A stretch of 64,000 nucleotides of DNA, taken from NCBI RefSeq assembly GCF_024763615.1, contig NW_026604972.1, positions 434,001 through 498,000 on the forward strand. The letters run 5' to 3'. Origin of the DNA: Phlebotomus papatasi. Taxonomy: Eukaryota; Arthropoda; Insecta; Diptera; Psychodidae. The translations under genes and the position numbers were made by a program. Under the pieces are notes generated by a model that searched no databases, was not told the DNA's origin, and worked only from the letters and a program-made list of their open reading frames with translations. Below are positions 53,701 through 64,000 of this stretch, piece by piece (position 1 is the first letter of the stretch; each line of letters begins with the position of its first letter).

Positions 53701-53863
53701 ATGATGATTTTTGTGGGAATTTTTCCAAGAAAAAAATTCAACTAATGATATTAATTGATTGATAGAATTATTTGAAGTATTCTAATGTGATTTTCATTGA
53801 GAAATTTTAAGAATTGCGGTTTCTAGAGCAGATTTTGGCATTTTTAAAAAATTAAAAAAAAAA
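44724..53863 (+). repeat. Domain J: three GATAAG-bounded intervals of 3046-3047 bp (17 monomers each)
   Basis: GATAAG lies at 44744, 47791, 50837 and 53884. Intervals 1 (44724-47770) and 3 (50817-53863) have the same 17-unit order: GATAAG, AACTTTTCC/GCGCTTTC, GAGTGATAG/ATCGCGG, GCGATTTC, ATCTGAAG, GTGCGA, AAACAAATTC, AAATAATTC/GCGGCTTC, AAATAATTC/GCGCTTTC, AAATAATTC, GTGGGAA, GGGTTGGATC/GATGAG, two GCTTGATAG units, AAAAAAATCAGC, GTGGGTATT/GCGTTTTC, GTGGGAA. Interval 2 (47771-50816) has the same length but a different content. After eight units it switches at about 49204 into the 11-mer of domain H (GAGTGATAG, GCGATTTC, ATCTGAAG, GTGCGA 49771, AAACAAATTC, ACCCAAGG, CACGATG 50296, GATGAG, GTGGGAA). 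Confidence 0.8.
49204..51174 (+). repeat. Displaced copy of the 1972-bp 11-mer inside domain J
   Basis: Starting with the GAGTGATAG unit at 49204 and returning to the same subtype at about 51175, this segment has all eleven subtypes of the domain H repeat in the same cyclic order. The GTGCGA-to-GTGCGA distance is 49771 to 51743, 1972 bp. It lies about 8.79 kb downstream of the second domain H copy (CACGATG 41504 and 50296, TTTTGTTATT 41639 and 50431; both offsets 8792 bp). Confidence 0.75.
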
Positions 53864-56800
53864 ACTCCCAAGGGTGGGATCATGATAAGTTTTGGTGGGA
53901 ATTTTTCCAAGAAAAAAATTCAACTAATGATATTAATTGATTGGTAGAATTATTTGAAGTATTCTAATGTGATTTTCATTGAGAAATTTGAAGAATTGCG
54001 GCTTCTAGAGCAGATTTTGGCATTTTTAAAAATTAAAAAAAACTCCCAAGGGTGGGATCATGATGATTTTTGTGGGAATTTTTCCAAGAAAAAAATTCAA
54101 CTAATGATATTAATTGAGTGATAGAATTATTTGAAGTATTCTAATGTGATTTTCATTGAGAAATTTTAAGAATCGCGGCTTCTAGAGCAGATTTTGGCAT
54201 TTTTTAAAAATTAAAAAAAAACTCCCAAGGGTGGGATCATGATGATTTTTGGTGGGAATTTTTCCAAGAAAAAAATTCAACTAATGATATTAATTGATTG
54301 GTAGAATTATTTGAAGTATTCTAATGTGATTTTCATTGAGAAATTTTAAGAATTGCGCTTTCTAGAGCAGATTTTGGCATTTTTTAAAAATTAAAAAAAA
54401 ACTCCCAAGGGTGGGATCATGATGATTTTTGTGGGAATTTTTCCAAGAAAAAAATTCAACTAATGATATTAATTGAGTGATAGAATTATTTGAAGTATTC
54501 TAATGTGATTTTCATTGAGAAATTTTAAGAATCGCGGCTTCTAGAGCAGATTTTGGCATTTTTTAAAAATTAAAAAAAAACTCCCAAGGGTGGGATCATG
54601 ATGATTTTTGGTGGGAATTTTTCCAAGAAAAAAATTCAACTAATGATATTAATTGATTGGTAGAATTATTTGAAGTATTCTAATGTGATTTTCATTGAGA
54701 AATTTTAAGAATTGCGGTTTCTAGAGCAGATTTTGGCATTTTTAAAAAATTAAAAAAAAAAACTCCCAAGGGTGGGATCATGATGATTTTTGGTGGGAAC
54801 TTTTCCAAGAAAAAAATTCAACTAATGATATTAATTGATTGGTAGAATTATTTGAAGTAAAAAAAATTCAACTAATGATATTAATTGATTGGTAGAATTA
54901 TTTGAAGTATTCTAATGTGATTTTCATTGAGAAATTTTAAGAATTGCGGTTTCTAGAGCAGATTTTGGCATTTCTAAAAAATTAAAAAAAACTCCCAAGG
55001 GTGGGATCATGATGATTTTTGTGGGAATTTTTCCAAGAAAAAAATTCAACTAATGATATTAATTGATTGATAGAATTATTTGAAGTATTCTAATGTGATT
55101 TTCATTGAGAAATTTTAAGAATTGCGGTTTCTAGAGCAGATTTTGGCATTTTTAAAAAATTAAAAAAAAAAACTCCCAAGGGTGGGATCATGATGATTTT
55201 TGGTGGGAACTTTTCCAAGAAAAAAATTCAACTAATGATATTAATTGATTGGTAGAATTATTTGAAGTATTCTAATGTGATTTTCATTGAGAAATTTTAA
55301 GAATTGCGCTTTCTAGAGCAGATTTTGGCATTTTTTAAAAATTAAAAAAAAACTCCCAAGGGTGGGATCATGATGATTTTTGTGGGAATTTTTCCAAGAA
55401 AAAAATTCAACTAATGATATTAATTGAGTGATAGAATTATTTGAAGTATTCTAATGTGATTTTCATTGAGAAATTTTAAGAATCGCGGCTTCTAGAGCAG
55501 ATTTTGGCATTTTTTAAAAATTAAAAAAAAACTCCCAAGGGTGGGATCATGATGATTTTTGGTGGGAATTTTTCCAAGAAAAAAATTCAACTAATGATAT
55601 TAATTGATTGGTAGAATTATTTGAAGTATTCTAATGTGATTTTCATTGAGAAATTTTAAGAATTGCGATTTCTAGAGCAGATTTTGGCATTTTTAAAAAA
55701 TTAAAAAAAAACTCCCAAGGGTGGGATCATGATGATTTTTGTGGGAATTTTTCCAAGAAAAAAATTCAGCTAATGATATTAATTGATTGATAGAATTATC
55801 TGAAGTATTCTAATGTGATTTTCATTGAGAAATTTTAAGAATTGCGGTTTCTAGAGCAGATTTTGGCATTTTTAAAAAATTAAAAAAAAACTCCCAAGGG
55901 TGGGATCATGATGATTTTTGTGCGAATTTTTCCAAGAAAAAAATTCAACTAATGATATTAATTGATTGGTAGAATTATTTGAAGTATTCTAATGTGATTT
56001 TCATTGAGAAATTTTAAGAATTGCGGTTTCTAGAGCAGATTTTGGCATTTTTAAAAAATTAAAAAAAAAAACTCCCAAGGGTGGGATCATGATGATTTTT
56101 GGTGGGAATTTTTCCAAGAAACAAATTCAACTAATGATATTAATTGATTGGTAGAATTATTTGAAGTATTCTAATGTGATTTTCATTGAGAAATTTTAAG
56201 AATTGCGGTTTCTAGAGCAGATTTTGGCATTTTTAAAAAATTAAAAAAAACTCCCAAGGGTGGGATCATGATGATTTTTGTGGGAATTTTTCCAAGAAAA
56301 TAATTCAACTAATGATATTAATTGATTGATAGAATTATTTGAAGTATTCTAATGTGATTTTCATTGAGAAATTTTAAGAATTGCGGTTTCTAGAGCAGAT
56401 TTTGGCATTTTTAAAAAATTAAAAAAAACTCCCAAGGGTGGGATCATGATGATTTTTGTGGGAATTTTTCCAAGAAAAAAAATCAACTAATGATATTAAT
56501 TGATTGATAGAATTATTTGAAGTATTCTAATGTGATTTTCATTGAGAAATTTTAAGAATTGCGGTTTCTAGAGCAGATTTTGGCATTTTTAAAAAATTAA
56601 AAAAAAACTCCCAAGGGTTGGATCATGATGAGTTTTGGTGGGAATTTTTCCAAGAAAAAAATTCAACTAATGATATTAATTGATTGATAGAATTATTTGA
56701 AGTATTCTAATGTGATTTTCATTGAGAAATTTTAAGAATTGCGGTTTCTAGAGCAGATTTTGGCATTTTTAAAAAATTAAAAAAAAACTCCCAAGGGTGG

Positions 56801-59296
56801 GATCATGATGATTTTTGGTGGGAACTTTTCCAAGAAAAAAATTCAACTAATGATATTAATTGATTGGTAGAATTATTTGAAGTATTCTAATGTGATTTTC
56901 ATTGAGAAATTTTAAGAATTGCGCTTTCTAGAGCAGATTTTGGCATTTTTTAAAAATTAAAAAAAAACTCCCAAGGGTGGGATCATGATGATTTTTGTGG
57001 GAATTTTTCCAAGAAAATAATTCAACTAATGATATTAATTGAGTGACAGAATTATTTGAAGTATTCTAATGTGATTTTCATTGAGAAATTTTAAGAATCG
57101 CGGCTTCTAGAGCAGATTTTGGCATTTTTTAAAAATTAAAAAAAAACTCCCAAGGGTGGGATCATGATGATTTTTGGTGGGAATTTTTCCAAGAAAAAAA
57201 TTCAACTAATGATATTAATTGATTGGTAGAATTATTTGAAGTATTCTAATGTGATTTTCATTGAGAAATTTTAAGAATTGCGATTTCTAGAGCAGATTTT
57301 GGCATTTTTAAAAAATTAAAAAAAAAACTCCCAAGGGTGGGATCATGATGATTTTTGTGGGAATTTTTCCAAGAAAAAAATTCAACTAATGATATTAATT
57401 GATTGATAGAATTATCTGAAGTATTCTAATGTGATTTTCATTGAGAAATTTTAAGAATTGCGGTTTCTAGAGCAGATTTTGGCATTTTTAAAAAATTAAA
57501 AAAAAACTCCCAAGGGTGGGATCATGATGATTTTTGTGGGAATTTTTCCAAGAAAAAAATTCAACTAATGATATTAATTGATTGGTAGAATTATTTGAAG
57601 TATTCTAATGTGATTTTCATTGAGAAATTTTAAGAATTGCGGCTTCTAGAGCAGATTTTGGCATTTTTAAAAAATTAAAAAAAAACTCCCAAGGGTGGGA
57701 TCATGATGATTTTTGGTGGGAATTTTTCCAAGAAAATAATTCAACTAATGATACTAATTGATTGGTAGAATTATTTGAAGTATTCTAATGTGATTTTCAT
57801 TGAGAAATTTTAAGAATTGCGCTTTCTAGAGCAGATTTTGGCATTTTTAAAAAATTAAAAAAAAAACTCCCAAGGGTGGGATCATGATGATTTTTGTGGG
57901 AATTTTTCCAAGAAAATAATTCAACTAATGATATTAATTGATTGATAGAATTATTTGAAGTATTCTAATGTGATTTTCATTGAGAAATTTTAAGAATTGC
58001 GGTTTCTAGAGCAGATTTTGGCATTTTTAAAAAATTAAAAAAAACTCCCAAGGGTGGGATCATGATGATTTTTGTGGGAATTTTTCCAAGAAAAAAAATC
58101 AACTAATGATATTAATTGATTGATAGAATTATTTGAAGTATTCTAATGTGATTTTCATTGAGAAATTTTAAGAATTGCGGTTTCTAGAGCAGATTTTGGC
58201 ATTTTTAAAAAATTAAAAAAAAACTCCCAAGGGTTGGATCATGATGAGTTTTGGTGGGAATTTTTCCAAGAAAAAAATTCAACTAATGATATTAATTGAT
58301 TGATAGAATTATTTGAAGTATTCTAATGTGATTTTCATTGAGAAATTTTAAGAATTGCGGTTTCTAGAGCAGATTTTGGCATTTTTAAAAATTAAAAAAA
58401 AACTCCCAAGGGTGGGATCATGATGATTTTTGTGGGAATTTTTCCAAGAAAATAATTCAACTAATGATATTAATTGCTTGATAGAATTATTTGAAGTATT
58501 CTAATGTGATTTTCATTGAGAAATTTTAAGAATTGCGGTTTCTAGAGCAGATTTTGGCATTTTTAAAAAATAAAAAAACTCCCAAGGGTGGGATCATGAT
58601 GATTTTTGTGGGAATTTTTCCAAGAAAATAATTCAACTAATGATATTAATTGCTTGATAGAATTACTTGAAGTATTCTAATGTGATTTTCATTGAGAAAT
58701 TTTAAGAATTGCGGTTTTTAGAGCAGATTTTGGCATTTTTAAAAAATTAAAAAAAACTCCCAAGGGTGGGATCATGATGAGTTTTGGTGGGAATTTTTCC
58801 AAGAAAAAAATTCAACTAATGATATTAATTGATTGATAGAATTATTTGAAGTATTCTAATGTGATTTTCATTGAGAAATTTTAAGAATTGCGGCTTCTAG
58901 AGCAGATTTTGGCATTTTTAAAAAATTAAAAAAAAAACTCCCAAGGGTGGGATCATGATGATTTTTGGTGGGAATTTTTCCAAGAAAAAAATTCAACTAA
59001 TGATATTAATTGATTGGTAGAATTATTTGAAGTATTCTAATGTGATTTTCATTGAGAAATTTTAAGAATTGCGGTTTCTAGAGCAGATTTTGGCATTTTT
59101 AAAAAATTAAAAAAAAACTCCCAAGGGTGGGATCATGATGATTTTTGTGGGAATTTTTCCAAGAAAAAAATTCAACAAATGATATTAATTGATTGATAGA
59201 ATTATTTGAAGTATTCTAATGTGATTTTCATTGAGAAATTTTAAGAATTGCGGTTTCTAGAGCAGATTTTGGCATTTTTAAAAAATTAAAAAAAAA
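53864..59296 (+). repeat. Domain K: mosaic of 17-mer fragments
   Basis: Subtypes of domain J recur but in broken order. After GATAAG (53884) the AACTTTTCC unit is skipped. GAGTGATAG/ATCGCGG and GCGCTTTC units then alternate twice (about 54030-54580), followed by AACTTTTCC units at about 54799, 55209 and 56824. GGGTTGGATC/GATGAG units lie at 56616 and 58231, 1615 bp or nine units apart, giving a local 9-mer of different make-up from that in domain B. From about 58760 the order is GATGAG/GCGGCTTC, a plain unit, then a unit with CAACAAATG (59173). Confidence 0.6.
54811..54910 (+). repeat. 50-bp tandem duplication inside one monomer
   Basis: Bases 54811-54860 and 54861-54910 are identical except for the last base. 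The first copy runs from the A-run through TTCAACTAATG and GATTGGTAG to TTGAAGTA, then returns to the A-run instead of going on to TTCTAATG. The monomer is therefore about 229 bp. The join has only an A in common. It includes the left half of the TAGAAT...ATTCTA dyad twice and the right half once. Confidence 0.9.
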
Positions 59297-60905
59297 ACTC
59301 CCAAGGGTGGGATCATGATGAGTTTTGGTGGGAATTTTTCCAAGAAAAAAATTCAACTAATGATATTAATTGCTTGATAGAATTATTTGAAGTATTCTAA
59401 TGTGATTTTCATTGAGAAATTTTAAGAATTGCGGTTTCTAGAGCAGATTTTGGCATTTTTAAAAAATTAAAAAAAACTCCCAAGGGTGGGATCATGATGA
59501 TTTTTGTGGGAATTTTTCCAAGAAAAAAAATCAACTAATGATATTAATTGATTGATAGAATTATTTGAAGTATTCTAATGTGATTTTCATTGAGAAATTT
59601 TAAGAATTGCGGTTTCTAGAGCAGATTTTGGCATTTTTAAAAAATTAAAAAAAACTCCCAAGGGTGGGATCATGATGATTTTTGTGGGTATTTTTCCAAG
59701 AAAAAAAATCAACTAATGATATTAATTGATTGATAAAATTATTTGAAGTATTCTAATGTGATTTTCATTGAGAAATTTTAAGAATTGCGTTTTCTAGAGC
59801 AGATTTTGGCATTTTTAAAAAATTAAAAAAAACTCCCAAGGGTGGGATCATGATGATTTTTGTGGGAATTTTTCCAAGAAAAAAATTCAACTAATGATAT
59901 TAATTGATTGATAGAATTATTTGAAGTATTCTAATGTGATTTTCATTGAGAAATTTTAAGAATTGCGGTTTCTAGAGCAGATTTTGGCATTTTTAAAAAA
60001 TTAAAAAAAACTCCCAAGGGTGGGATCATGATGATTTTTGTGGGAATTTTTCCAAGAAAAAAATTCAACAAATGATATTAATTGATTGATAGAATTATTT
60101 GAAGTATTCTAATGTGATTTTCATTGAGAAATTTTAAGAATTGCGGTTTCTAGAGCAGATTTTGGCATTTTTAAAAAATTAAAAAAAAAACTCCCAAGGG
60201 TGGGATCATGATGAGTTTTGGTGGGAATTTTTCCAAGAAAAAAATTCAACTAATGATATTAATTGCTTGATAGAATTATTTGAAGTATTCTAATGTGATT
60301 TTCATTGAGAAATTTTAAGAATTGCGGTTTCTAGAGCAGATTTTGGCATTTTTAAAAAATTAAAAAAAACTCCCAAGGGTGGGATCATGATGATTTTTGT
60401 GGGAATTTTTCCAAGAAAAAAAATCAACTAATGATATTAATTGATTGATAGAATTATTTGAAGTATTCTAATGTGATTTTCATTGAGAAATTTTAAGAAT
60501 TGCGGTTTCTAGAGCAGATTTTGGCATTTTTAAAAAATTAAAAAAAACTCCCAAGGGTGGGATCATGATGATTTTTGTGGGTATTTTTCCAAGAAAAAAA
60601 ATCAACTAATGATATTAATTGATTGATAAAATTATTTGAAGTATTCTAATGTGATTTTCATTGAGAAATTTTAAGAATTGCGTTTTCTAGAGCAGATTTT
60701 GGCATTTTTAAAAAATTAAAAAAAAACTCCCAAGGGTGGGATCATGATGATTTTTGTGGGAATTTTTCCAAGAAAAAAATTCAACTAATGATATTAATTG
60801 ATTGATAGAATTATTTGAAGTATTCTAATGTGATTTTCATTGAGAAATTTTAAGAATTGCGGTTTCTAGAGCAGATTTTGGCATTTTTAAAAAATTAAAA
60901 AAAAA
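59297..60905 (+). repeat. Domain L: local 5-mer higher-order repeat of 893 bp
   Basis: The order is GATGAG with GCTTGATAG, AAAAAAATCAAC, GTGGGTATT with GATAAAATT and GCGTTTTC, GTGGGAA/GATTGATAG, GTGGGAA with CAACAAATG. Copy 1 is 59297-60189. Copy 2 is 60190-60905 and has four of the five units before a GATAAG unit (60926). CAACAAATG lies at 59173 and 60066, 893 bp apart, so the five-unit period extends back to about 59120. Confidence 0.75.
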
Positions 60906-63900
60906 ACTCCCAAGGGTGGGATCATGATAAGTTTTGGTGGGAATTTTTCCAAGAAAAAAATTCAACTAATGATATTAATTGATTGGTAGAATTATTTGAA
61001 GTATTCTAATGTGATTTTCATTGAGAAATTTGAAGAATTGCGGCTTCTAGAGCAGATTTTGGCATTTTTAAAAATTAAAAAAAACTCCCAAGGGTGGGAT
61101 CATGATGATTTTTGGTGGGAACTTTTCCAAGAAAAAAATTCAACTAATGATATTAATTGATTGGTAGAATTATTTGAAGTATTCTAATGTGATTTTCATT
61201 GAGAAATTTTAAGAATTGCGCTTTCTAGAGCAGATTTTGGCATTTTTAAAAAATTAAAAAAAAACTCCCAAGGGTGGGATCATGATGATTTTTGTGGGAA
61301 TTTTTCCAAGAAAAAAATTCAACTAATGATATTAATTGAGTGATAGAATTATTTGAAGTATTCTAATGTGATTTTCATTGAGAAATTTTAAGAATCGCGG
61401 CTTCTAGAGCAGATTTTGACATTTTTTAAAAATTAAAAAAAAACTCCCAAGGGTGGGATCATGATGATTTTTGGTGGGAATTTTTCCAAGAAAAAAATTC
61501 AACTAATGATATTAATTGATTGGTAGAATTATTTGAAGTATTCTAATGTGATTTTCATTGAGAAATTTTAAGAATAGCGATTTCTAGAGCAGATTTTGGC
61601 ATTTTTAAAAAATTAAAAAAAAAACTCCCAAGGGTGGGATCATGATGATTTTTGTGGGAATTTTTCCAAGAAAAAAATTCAACTAATGATATTAATTGAT
61701 TGATAGAATTATTTGAAGTATTCTAATGTGATTTTCATTGAGAAATTTTAAGAATTGCGGTTTCTAGAGCAGATTTTGGCATTTTTAAAAAATTAAAAAA
61801 AAACTCCCAAGGGTGGGATCATGATGATTTTTGTGGGAATTTTTCCAAGAAAATAATTCAACTAATGATATTAATTGCTTGATAGAATTATTTGAAGTAT
61901 TCTAATGTGATTTTCATTGAGAAATTTTAAGAATTGCGGTTTCTAGAGCAGATTTTGGCATTTTTAATAAATAAAAAAACTCCCAAGGGTGGGATCATGA
62001 TGATTTTTGTGGGAATTTTTCCAAGAAAATAATTCAACTAATGATATTAATTGCTTGATAGAATTACTTGAAGTATTCTAATGTGATTTTCATTGAGAAA
62101 TTTTAAGAATTGCGGTTTTTAGAGCAGATTTTGGCATTTTTAAAAAATTAAAAAAAACTCCCAAGGGTGGGATCATGATGAGTTTTGGTGGGAATTTTTC
62201 CAAGAAAAAAATTCAACTAATGATATTAATTGATTGATAGAATTATTTGAAGTATTCTAATGTGATTTTCATTGAGAAATTTTAAGAATTGCGGCTTCTA
62301 GAGCAGATTTTGGCATTTTTAAAAAATTAAAAAAAAACTCCCAAGGGTGGGATCATGATGATTTTTGGTGGGAATTTTTCCAAGAAAAAAATTCAACTAA
62401 TGATATTAATTGATTGGTAGAATTATTTGAAGTATTCTAATGTGATTTTCATTGAGAAATTTTAAGAATTGCGGTTTCTAGAGCAGATTTTGGCATTTTT
62501 AAAAAATTAAAAAAAAACTCCCAAGGGTGGGATCATGATGATTTTTGTGGGAATTTTTCCAAGAAAAAAATTCAACAAATGATATTAATTGATTGATAGA
62601 ATTATTTGAAGTATTCTAATGTGATTTTCATTGAGAAATTTTAAGAATTGCGGTTTCTAGAGCAGATTTTGGCATTTTTAAAAAATTAAAAAAAACTCCC
62701 AAGGGTGGGATCATGATGATTTTTGTGGGTATTTTTCCAAGAAAAAAAATCAACTAATGAAATTAATTGATTGATAAAATTATTTGAAGTATTCTAATGT
62801 GATTTTCATTGAGAAATTTTAAGAATTGCGTTTTCTAGAGCAGATTTTGGCATTTTTAAAAAATTAAAAAAAACTCCCAAGGGTGGGATCATGATGATTT
62901 TTGTGGGAATTTTTCCAAGAAAAAAATTCAACTAATGATATTAATTGATTGATAGAATTATTTGAAGTATTCTAATGTGATTTTCATTGAGAAATTTTAA
63001 GAATTGCGGCTTCTAGAGCAGATTTTGGCATTTTTAAAAAATTAAAAAAAAACTCCCAAGGGTGGGATCATGATGATTTTTGGTGGGAATTTTTCCAAGA
63101 AAAAAATTCAACTAATGATATTAATTGATTGGTAGAATTATTTGAAGTATTCTAATGTGATTTTCATTGAGAAATTTTAAGAATTGCGGTTTCTAGAGCA
63201 GATTTTGGCATTTTTAAAAAATTAAAAAAAAACTCCCAAGGGTGGGATCATGATGATTTTTGTGGGAATTTTTCCAAGAAAAAAATTCAACAAATGATAT
63301 TAATTGATTGATAGAATTATTTGAAGTATTCTAATGTGATTTTCATTGAGAAATTTTAAGAATTGCGGTTTCTAGAGCAGATTTTGGCATTTTTAAAAAA
63401 TTAAAAAAAAAACTCCCAAGGGTGGGATCATGATGAGTTTTGGTGGGAATTTTTCCAAGAAAAAAATTCAACTAATGATATTAATTGCTTGATAGAATTA
63501 TTTGAAGTATTCTAATGTGATTTTCATTGAGAAATTTTAAGAATTGCGGTTTCTAGAGCAGATTTTGGCATTTTTAAAAAATTAAAAAAAACTCCCAAGG
63601 GTGGGATCATGATGATTTTTGTGGGTATTTTTCCAAGAAAAAAAATCAACTAATGATATTAATTGATTGATAAAATTATTTGAAGTATTCTAATGTGATT
63701 TTCATTGAGAAATTTTAAGAATTGCGTTTTCTAGAGCAGATTTTGGCATTTTTAAAAAATTAAAAAAAACTCCCAAGGGTGGGATCATGATGATTTTTGT
63801 GGGAATTTTTCCAAGAAAAAAATTCAACTAATGATATTAATTGATTGATAGAATTATTTGAAGTATTCTAATGTGATTTTCATTGAGAAATTTTAAGAAT

Positions 63901-64000
63901 TGCGTTTTCTAGAGCAGATTTTGGCATTTTTAAAAAATTAAAAAAAACTCCCAAGGGTGGGATCATGATGATTTTTGTGGGAATTTTTCCAAGAAAAAAA
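60906..64000 (+). repeat. Domain M: mosaic continuing to the window end
   Basis: It starts with GATAAG/GAAATTTGAAG, AACTTTTCC/GCGCTTTC, GAGTGATAG/ATCGCGG and a GCGATTTC unit (here with AATAGCGA near 61573), then jumps to two GCTTGATAG units. The run with ATTACTTGAAG, GATGAG/GCGGCTTC, a plain unit and CAACAAATG repeats 58.58-59.3 kb (ATTACTT at about 58661 and 62062, 3401 bp or 19 units apart). CAACAAATG recurs at 62573 and 63288, 715 bp or four units apart. The GTGGGTATT/GATAAAATT/GCGTTTTC subtype is frequent here (about 62700 and 63600). The last monomer is cut by the window edge. Confidence 0.65.

Larger units (their letters stand above)
1..64000 (+). repeat. Satellite DNA array, ~179-bp monomer, all head-to-tail
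   Basis: The entire window is built from one AT-rich monomer of about 179 bp. I took the head as the ACTCCCAAGGGTGGGATC segment that follows the A-rich linker. Successive heads lie at 11, 188, 368, 547, 727 and so on to the end, giving about 357 copies. Every unit has the same orientation and the array is cut by both window edges, so its true length exceeds 64 kb. Most units differ from consensus at only a few positions. Stop codons occur in all six frames of the consensus unit (for example TGA, TAA and TAG on the given strand at unit positions 20, 62 and 82), so no coding frame can cross a monomer. Satellites of 150-200 bp are typical of eukaryotic centromeric or heterochromatic DNA; assigning this one to a centromere is inference. 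I see no interruption by unique DNA or mobile elements. Confidence 0.98.

Noticed and set aside
1..64000. Possible protein-coding frames
   Set aside because: The consensus monomer has stops in all six frames, and unit lengths vary without respect to multiples of three. The reverse strand has a 15-codon frame starting ATGCCAAAATCTGC in most units, but it ends at TGA and is simply part of the repeat.
1..64000. CRISPR array
   Set aside because: The repeat is contiguous with no unique spacers, the unit is ~179 bp, and the composition and length point to eukaryotic satellite DNA.
1..64000. CENP-B box
   Set aside because: The only CpG lies in AATTGCGGTTTCTAG. There is no TTCG followed at the right distance by A and CGGG in the subtypes I read, on either strand.
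1..64000. Inverted monomers or a strand switch
   Set aside because: Every unit I read has the head motif ACTCCCAAGGG (or a close variant) on the given strand. No reverse-complement head (CCCTTGGGAGT) was seen.
1..64000. tRNA-like or Pol III promoter boxes
   Set aside because: No B-box-like GGTTCGANTCC or A-box-like motif occurs in the monomer.
1..64000. Assigning the array to Caenorhabditis elegans pSX1 or another named satellite
   Set aside because: The unit size is only roughly similar and I cannot recall or compare the actual sequence; naming it would be a guess.

Overview
The whole 64-kb window is one uninterrupted, head-to-tail satellite DNA array. The monomer is about 179 bp (units seen run from about 175 to 181 bp), so there are roughly 355-360 copies. 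All are in the same orientation, and the array runs off both ends of the window. I see no unique sequence, no protein-coding gene, no RNA gene and no transposon. Hand counting one consensus unit gives about 27% G+C, with a strong excess of G over C on the given strand (34 G against 15 C). The organism is almost certainly a eukaryote, and the window comes from a centromeric, pericentromeric, subtelomeric or other heterochromatic satellite block, probably in a long-read assembly. I do not recognise the monomer and cannot name the species. The single CpG of the unit is kept in every copy I read, although the base after it varies between all four nucleotides. That fits a genome with little CpG methylation, as in many nematodes and insects, but it is only a hint.

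The interest lies in the internal organisation. Monomers fall into recognisable subtypes, marked by a few variable spots: GATGAT/GATGAG/GATAAG near the head, GGTGGG/GTGGG/GTGCGA/GTGGGTA, AAAAAAATTC/AAATAATTC/AAACAAATTC, GATTGG/GATTGA/GAGTGA/GACTGG/GCTTGA, the base after the CpG, and A-run length. Their order repeats at several scales. Reading left to right: 1-8893 holds arrays led by a GTGGGGTC-marked unit (17-mer, then 11-mer, then shorter rearranged sets). 8894-13192 holds a 9-mer higher-order repeat (HOR) of 1614 bp. 13193-16056 holds two 8-mers of about 1432 bp. 14986-25535 is a tandem duplication of about 5.2-5.4 kb. 23577-27314 holds a nested 11-mer duplication of about 1.95 kb. 27315-34480 is a diverged second copy of the 1-8.9 kb domain, offset about 26.1-26.6 kb. 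34481-38774 is a second copy of the 9-mer/8-mer domain; its 8-mer part is offset 22,896-22,898 bp. 38775-38840 is a scrambled junction. 39515-43281 holds an 11-mer of 1972 bp. 44724-53863 holds three intervals of 3046-3047 bp (17 units each), the middle one a different mosaic. 53864-64000 is a mosaic with a local 5-mer (893 bp).

The pattern is what repeated unequal exchange and segmental duplication would produce, acting on blocks of 5 to more than 100 monomers. A few units record breakage events: a shuffled unit at 5168-5250, a truncated/duplicated head at 38775-38840, a 50-bp internal duplication at 54811-54910, and chimeric monomers at 11404-11582 and 31435-31610. Each monomer carries several short dyad symmetries and no CENP-B-box-like motif. 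Subtype calls and boundaries were made by eye; block boundaries are good to about one monomer.
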